The notes below the pieces were generated by a model, which saw only the letters and a list, made by a program, of their open reading frames with translations, was not told the origin of the DNA and made no database searches. Position numbers and translations under genes: made by a program. A stretch of 9,257 bases of DNA. It comes from RH-AL1 sp964245015 (lineage in GTDB: Bacteria > Pseudomonadota > Alphaproteobacteria > Rhizobiales > Beijerinckiaceae). How positions within the stretch are numbered: the stretch's first letter is position 1; every line of letters starts with the position of its first letter. Location: the NCBI GenBank assembly GCA_964245015.1, contig CAXTMA010000166.1, positions 1 through 9,257 on the forward strand. The letters are read 5' to 3'. Shown here piece by piece: positions 5,985 through 9,257 of the stretch.

Positions 5985-6021
5985 CGGGATCTCCGTGGGG
6001 ACCGGCGCAGGCCGGAGGGGG

Positions 6022-7098
6022 CTATCGGCTGTCCGTGCCGGCGCCGTCCTCGGGCTGGCTCAGGGACAGCGTGGTGATGAAGCCGCTGGGGCGCGCCAAG
6101 TGGTGCTTGACGCGGCTGATCGTGTAGGAGCCGTCGACGCCCGGGCGCACGCCGACGACGATGCAGGACGCCGAGGGCTGCGCCGCCGGCTCGCCGTCGA
6201 TCGTCACCGTGTCGGCGCCGCCCTTGTCGCGCTTGCTTTCGGCGCCGTTCGAGCCCGAGCGGCTCTGCGCCTGGTCCTGGTCGGGCGCCTTCCATTGCTC
6301 GACGTGCATCGGGCCGGTGCCGGAGCCGCCCGACATCGCCGATTTCCATTCCGCCGCGACGGCATCCCAGTAGCGGGTGCCGAACTGCCCGAAGCTCGGA
6401 CGGCTCAGCACCGGCGCGATCGACCAGGAGATGAGGTTGGTGCCCCACACCGCGCTGATGCCGGTGAGGGTCAGGCCGCTCGCCGACAGGCCGCCGGCGC
6501 GCGGCACGAAGATGCCGGTGCCGCCGATGATCTTGAAGGTGGCGCCGAGCTCCTTGGCCATCCGGGCCGACCAGGCCATGAAGTTCTCGTTGGCGATCGA
6601 CCAGTAGTTGCGGTTGACGCCGCTGAGCGCCGAGGCGACCTGGACGGAGGTCAGGCCGGCCTTCTGCCCCCACTGTTGCGCGACCTGGCCGAAGGTCATG
6701 TTGTCGGCGTGCGCCTGCATCGGCGACTTGATCTTGCCGGTCAGGTCGGCCGAGTGCGCCGTGATCGTCAGCGTGCGGCCGCTGGCGCGGTCACCCGATG
6801 ACAGGAGCTGATCGATCGAGCCTTCCTCGTCGTGCTCCGTCGTGCCGCTCGACTTCGGCTCGTCGGTGAAACCCTGGAAGGAGACCACCGAACCGCTATC
6901 CGACCAGCCCAGCGCCACCGAAACGGCATCGCCGACGCCGGGCAGGGCGATCTGGCCGTAGCTGTCGTCGAGCGTGATGGTGCAGCGGTCGGTCTCGCCG
7001 CCCTCGGTCAGCTCGACGTCGAGCGAGATCAAGAGCGGCGCGAAGGCGGAGGTGACCGTCTGGCCACCGATGGTGATGGCGTAAACGGCCTCGCGCAT
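6022..7098 (-). CDS. D: Late control D / baseplate hub protein (P2 gpD-like)
   Basis: The gene encodes 358 residues. ATG 7098 has GAGGGG about 11 bases upstream. The protein matches the phage late control gene D family: an N-terminal domain that starts YAITIGGQTVTSAFAPLLIS and continues with TDRCTITLDD, then a section of the type 'GR.LTITAHSADL..KIK.P', FGQVAQQWGQKAGL, and the N-x-NYWSIANENFMAW pattern (often 'ESD..Fl.rLA...G'). The C-terminus YTISRVKHHLARPSGFITTL is the usual 'w.V.rv.H.....Gy.T.l' ending. In P2-like phages and R-pyocins this trimeric protein is the hub linking tail tube and spike. A low-complexity insert with Gln, Ser and Asp (about 268-295) sits before the C-terminal domain. 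It normally follows gpX directly; here a 660-base low-GC segment with a plus-strand lectin gene separates them. Confidence 0.9.
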   Translation of the reverse strand: MREAVYAITIGGQTVTSAFAPLLISLDVELTEGGETDRCTITLDDSYGQIALPGVGDAVSVALGWSDSGSVVSFQGFTDEPKSSGTTEHDEEGSIDQLLSSGDRASGRTLTITAHSADLTGKIKSPMQAHADNMTFGQVAQQWGQKAGLTSVQVASALSGVNRNYWSIANENFMAWSARMAKELGATFKIIGGTGIFVPRAGGLSASGLTLTGISAVWGTNLISWSIAPVLSRPSFGQFGTRYWDAVAAEWKSAMSGGSGTGPMHVEQWKAPDQDQAQSRSGSNGAESKRDKGGADTVTIDGEPAAQPSASCIVVGVRPGVDGSYTISRVKHHLARPSGFITTLSLSQPEDGAGTDSR

Positions 7099-7279
7099 GT
7101 CTGCGGCGCCCCTCGTTTAATGGAAACGTTGGGCGGTTACGTCCTCGACAAGCACAAATGCATTGCCACTGGGACTGCTAACCTAAAGTTTAAGATCAAA
7201 TCTCTTGACGCGGGATAGTCGTAAGAGAAATCTGGAAGTCTGTCGCTGACTTGACAGATGAGAACTTCAGGGGCGTGGA

Positions 7280-7537
7280 ATGAGGAATTTGCTATTAACA
7301 TCTTTTTCGATTGTAATATTCCAAATAAGTGCGCCAACTCTATCGGTGGCTCAAATGATACTTCCGCCTGGAAGCTACAAGTATACTTGCCGTAGTTGCG
7401 ACTTCGATGGTCGGACATTAGCATGTGCGTGTCGCACGAGCGATGGACAGTATTATAGATCCGCTATGGATTGGGGCGGTCAGTGCCAGTCTAACGTTTC
7501 AAATCACGAGTCAAGATTGGTTTGTGCTGATCGGTAG
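7280..7537 (+). CDS. Secreted single-repeat cyanovirin-N homology (CVNH) lectin
   Basis: The gene encodes 85 residues. AGGGG (7269-7273) lies six bases before ATG 7280. Residues 1-24 form a signal peptide ending LSVA. The mature part reads as one CVNH repeat: LPPGSYKYTC (28-37), DGRTLACACR (43-52), G56-Q-Y-Y, then C69-x-x-x-V-x-N-x-x-x-x-L-V-C82. This fits the family pattern 'GsY...C......g.tL.A.C....G....s......C...i.N..g.L.C'. Cyanovirin-N itself has two such repeats of about 50 residues and binds mannose-rich glycans; this protein has one, so dimerisation or a different valency is expected. Six Cys (37, 40, 49, 51, 69, 82) suggest disulfides and a periplasmic or extracellular location. It is plus-strand and low-GC inside a minus-strand tail operon. 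Lectin activity and ligand are inferred from family. Confidence 0.8.
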   Translation: MRNLLLTSFSIVIFQISAPTLSVAQMILPPGSYKYTCRSCDFDGRTLACACRTSDGQYYRSAMDWGGQCQSNVSNHESRLVCADR

Positions 7538-7539
7538 AG

Positions 7540-7557
7540 TTGAACAACAGAGTTCAA
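7540..7557 (+). repeat. Short inverted repeat just after the lectin stop
   Basis: TTGAAC (7540-7545) and GTTCAA (7552-7557) are perfect complements around a 6-base loop, two bases after the lectin stop. A T run follows only at 7580-7585, so it is at best a weak terminator. It may simply end or stabilise the lectin transcript. Confidence 0.35.
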
Positions 7558-7763
7558 TCCTGGACGAATCGCCTACAGTGTTTTTCCGGCGGGCCTTGAT
7601 GATTCTATAATATTGGCCGGCATGTCCACAATGCGTCGGCGATGACTTCATCGTGGAATTGCAGCAGAGAAAGACCGACATGACGAACCCATTGACCTCA
7701 AGATTTATGTAACAGCTGTGTCCGTGGAAGAGTTGATCGCCCAACGTAGAGCCGGCAACTCGC

Positions 7764-7991
7764 TCAGTCGTAGAGCTTGATCACCGTGCGCGTCGGCGCC
7801 ACCGTCACGGCCGCCGGCGTTGTCACGTCGATCACGGTGCCGCGCGTTGGGAACGCGCCCAGGGCGCCGAGCCCCGGGTTCTGCGCCAGCGTCGCCTCGA
7901 CGAGGCCGGGCACCTCGCGGCCGTATTGCTTGAACAGCAGCAGATCGAGCGGGGTGTGACCGTTGGGGAACGTCAGGACGTCGACGCTCAT
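7764..7991 (-). CDS. X: Tail protein X (P2 gpX-like)
   Basis: The gene encodes 75 residues. The ATG at 7991 shares one base with the gpU stop (TGATG), so the two are translationally coupled. The sequence has the gpX pattern: VDVLTFPNGHTPLDLLLFKQ at the start, then YGRE-x-PGLVEATLAQNPGL, and the C-terminal 'G..i.vt.P...' segment (GTVIDVTTPA) before a short beta end. The family length is about 65-75 residues, so it is complete. In P2-like phages gpX is a small LysM-like tail protein needed for tail completion. It lies between gpU and gpD as in phiCTX-type phages and R-pyocins. Confidence 0.88.
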   Translation of the reverse strand: MSVDVLTFPNGHTPLDLLLFKQYGREVPGLVEATLAQNPGLGALGAFPTRGTVIDVTTPAAVTVAPTRTVIKLYD

Positions 7992-8473
7992 CAGCCCGCC
8001 TGCCCAAGCAAGGTGATCAGCCCGGTGAACAGGCCGGCGGCGACGGCCGACGTCGGACCGTTCGGCACCTGGACGAGCTGCAGGACGAAGTCCTGCTTGC
8101 GCCCGGTGCCATACCTGCTGAGGTTGGAATGCTTCACCTGGCCCTTCTGCAGGACGTAGAAGCCCATGTTGGCGCCGTCGCCGCGGCTCACCGGCACCGG
8201 CTGGCCGGCGGCGGCGTAGCCCTTCAGGGTCGCGAGGTCCCGCTGCCCGTCGTTGCCGCCGGCCTGGGCGAAGAAGAAGGGGAAGGTCTCGCCCGAAAGG
8301 GTGAGCAGCACGTCGGCCGGACCGACGAACTCGCGCGGTTGCTGGGCACCGACCACCGGCTTGACGGCGAAGTCACCGCCGAACTCCTCGACCGCGTCCT
8401 GCGGGTTGAGGCCCATCGGGCTGGTCAGCGCCACGGCGCCGATCAGGTACAGGTTGGGAGGGCCGCTCGCCAT
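7991..8473 (-). CDS. U: Tail protein U (P2 gpU-like tail terminator)
   Basis: The gene encodes 160 residues starting at ATG 8473, behind a modest G-rich site (GATGGGGG) six bases upstream. The central part FVGPADVLLTLSGETFPFFF and the later GFYVLQKGQVKHSNLSRYG (about 104-122), followed by RKQDFVLQLVQ, match the gpU pattern of a beta segment, 'G.w.i..i....s.l...G.p+..dF.l.L', typical of this family. gpU caps the tail and sets its length in P2. The C-terminus carries a short hydrophobic Gly/Ala/Leu stretch (TSAVAAGLFTGLITLLG), common in this family. The gene follows a terminator hairpin whose T tract ends 18 bases before the start codon, and is coupled to gpX. Confidence 0.88.
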   Translation of the reverse strand: MASGPPNLYLIGAVALTSPMGLNPQDAVEEFGGDFAVKPVVGAQQPREFVGPADVLLTLSGETFPFFFAQAGGNDGQRDLATLKGYAAAGQPVPVSRGDGANMGFYVLQKGQVKHSNLSRYGTGRKQDFVLQLVQVPNGPTSAVAAGLFTGLITLLGQAG

Positions 8474-8491
8474 GCGCCGCCCCCATCACGC

Positions 8492-8523
8492 AAAAGCGCC
8501 CGACGGCCTTTCGGCCCGGGCGC
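8492..8523 (-). terminator. Strong intrinsic terminator in the gpU leader
   Basis: On the minus strand, GCGCCCG (8523-8517) pairs with CGGGCGC (8502-8496). GGCC pairs (8516-8513 with 8508-8505) lie inside around a 4-base loop, with a two-base bulge, and TTTT follows (8495-8492). This is a complete hairpin-plus-T-tract terminator for transcripts coming from the tape-measure gene, placed 18 bases before the gpU start. Confidence 0.8.
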
Positions 8524-8540
8524 AGCTTGTGAAGGATGAC

Positions 8541-8569
8541 AATATCCGGCGTTTTGCCCGACGGGTCAA
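8541..8569 (-). promoter_or_regulatory. Sigma-70-type promoter between tape-measure and gpU genes
   Basis: Minus-strand TTGACC (8569-8564, five of six to TTGACA) and GATATT (8546-8541, four of six to TATAAT) are separated by exactly 17 bases. The predicted start is near 8534, giving a leader of about 60 bases that includes the whole terminator hairpin. It begins nine bases after the tape-measure stop. Confidence 0.5.
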
Positions 8570-8577
8570 GTCTTAGA

Positions 8578-9257
8578 TCAGCCGAAGCTCAGCCCCGCAC
8601 TGCCAAACCCACCCCGCGTGCGGGCGCCGAGGCCGGTGACATGCCCCGCGCCACCACCCCCTCGACGGTGCGGCGCCGACGATTTGTGGAGGTGGTCCAT
8701 CAGGTGCCGGGCTTGGTGCAGCTTGTGCAGCAATTCGTCGATTTGACTGGTGTCCACCGCCGGAGCGATCGGCCTGCCGTGCAGCCCGGCTATTCCGTGC
8801 GCGGGGTGACCGCCATGGTGGTGATGCCCATGGTGATGATGGTGCTGGTGCCTGTGCCGACGCAGGCCGAGCGGATCGTGATGGTCGGCGTGATCGCGAT
8901 GGCGCGCGTGAAGCACGCGATGCGCGCCGGCGGCATGGCGCGCGATCAGCTTGTCGACATGCGCCCGGTCCGCTCGCGCCTTCTCGGCATGCGCCTTGGC
9001 CTCCGCGGCGGTCAGCTTCGTCGGATCAGCAGCGCCCGGCGCTTTGGCGGGGGCCTCCGGCTTGACCACCTCGGGGGTCTTCGGCGCCTTGGCGTGTTCC
9101 AGCGCGTCCGTGATGATCCCGTCGTTCTTGTCGGCCACCATCTTCGCCATCAGCGGGTGAAGCTTGCCGGCCTTGCCGAACAGGTCCGCGCGCATGGCTT
9201 GCGGGTTGATCGCGTCGGCTGGCGCCGGCGTGGCGGCGTCCGGCGCCGCGTCGCGGC
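8578..9257 (-). CDS. C-terminal part of probable tail tape-measure protein, His-rich
   Basis: The frame is open to the window edge (about 20 codons before an internal ATG at 9195 that has no ribosome binding site), so the start lies outside. Numbered from that ATG: residues 1-40 are a mixed helical segment (FGKAGKLHPLMAKMVADKND), 36-60 an Ala/Pro/Lys linker, 62-90 a charged helix, and about 85-140 an extremely His-rich segment with runs of five and four His (QHHHHHGHHHHGGH). Then come a helix, DELLHKLHQARHLMDHLHK, and a Gly-rich end. About 32 of 205 residues are His. Position directly before U, X and D is that of the tape-measure gene T in P2-like tails. Without the N-terminus the assignment is positional; a separate accessory protein is possible. 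Confidence 0.55.
   Translation of the reverse strand, partial: RDAAPDAATPAPADAINPQAMRADLFGKAGKLHPLMAKMVADKNDGIITDALEHAKAPKTPEVVKPEAPAKAPGAADPTKLTAAEAKAHAEKARADRAHVDKLIARHAAGAHRVLHARHRDHADHHDPLGLRRHRHQHHHHHGHHHHGGHPAHGIAGLHGRPIAPAVDTSQIDELLHKLHQARHLMDHLHKSSAPHRRGGGGAGHVTGLGARTRGGFGSAGLSFG

Larger units (their letters stand above)
7103..7763. other. Low-GC island between gpX and gpD genes
   Basis: Base composition drops sharply by eye from GC-rich neighbours to roughly half GC, starting a few bases before the gpD start and ending near the gpX stop. It holds the plus-strand lectin gene and about 180 bases upstream and 220 bases downstream with no convincing gene. No transposase, terminal inverted repeat or target duplication was recognised. 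The position inside a tail operon and the opposite strand fit a moron-type insertion. Confidence 0.65.

Noticed and set aside
6002..6015. CCGGC-GCAG-GCCGG hairpin between the D-like and SGNH genes
   Set aside because: Only a 5-bp stem without a T tract, within the range expected by chance at this GC content.
7120..7218. Plus-strand 32-codon frame beginning METLGGYVLDK
   Set aside because: No ribosome binding site and no family resemblance; possibly a remnant but not supportable as a gene.
7205..7256. TTGACG (7205) and TTGACA (7251) as -35 boxes for the lectin gene
   Set aside because: No acceptable -10 at 16-18 bases: the first is followed by AAATCT-like sequence, and the second would place the -10 on the ribosome site and start codon.
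7137..7424. Minus-strand 95-residue open frame across the lectin gene
   Set aside because: Antisense shadow of the CVNH gene; no ribosome binding site and no recognisable protein features, while the plus strand has a signal peptide and a family pattern.
7511..7744. Minus-strand 77-residue open frame in the low-GC island
   Set aside because: Same strand as the operon, but the protein has no recognisable pattern, overlaps the lectin C-terminus, and low-GC DNA gives open frames easily.

Overview
The window is a stretch of late genes from a P2-like contractile-tailed phage, most likely a prophage or a tailocin-type element. The high GC content, dense ATGA overlaps and gene content suggest a high-GC alphaproteobacterial host (Rhodospirillales/Rhizobiales type). 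The host assignment is inference; no host gene is visible. Almost every gene lies on the minus strand, so the element is described from high to low coordinates.

Tail part (9257 to 6022): the C-terminal end of a probable tape-measure protein with an extreme His-rich segment, then gpU-like and gpX-like tail proteins, then a late control D / baseplate hub protein. The order T-U-X-D followed by lysis genes is the one known from phiCTX-like phages and R-type pyocins. Between T and U sit a good minus-strand promoter and a strong intrinsic terminator, packed into 100 bases.

Envelope-enzyme part (5984 to 4177): a secreted SGNH/GDSL-type hydrolase, a compact RlpA-like double-psi beta-barrel protein and a GT-A-fold glycosyltransferase.

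Lysis part (3547 to 1480): a GH19-family endolysin, a two-hydrophobic-segment protein resembling Holin_LLH proteins, a permuted NlpC/P60 (YiiX-like) papain-fold protein, and an XhlA-like coiled-coil plus transmembrane protein. The last is followed by three genes joined by 4-base ATGA overlaps: a single-pass membrane protein, a small secreted Cys-containing protein, and a beta-rich phage structural protein that runs off the window at base 1.

Two genes break the pattern by lying on the plus strand: a secreted single-repeat cyanovirin-N homology (CVNH) lectin in a clearly low-GC island between gpX and gpD, and a membrane-anchored beta-sandwich protein between the glycosyltransferase and the endolysin. 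Both look like morons (accessory cargo). The lectin together with the glycosyltransferase and envelope enzymes points to host-surface interaction or superinfection exclusion as a testable idea.
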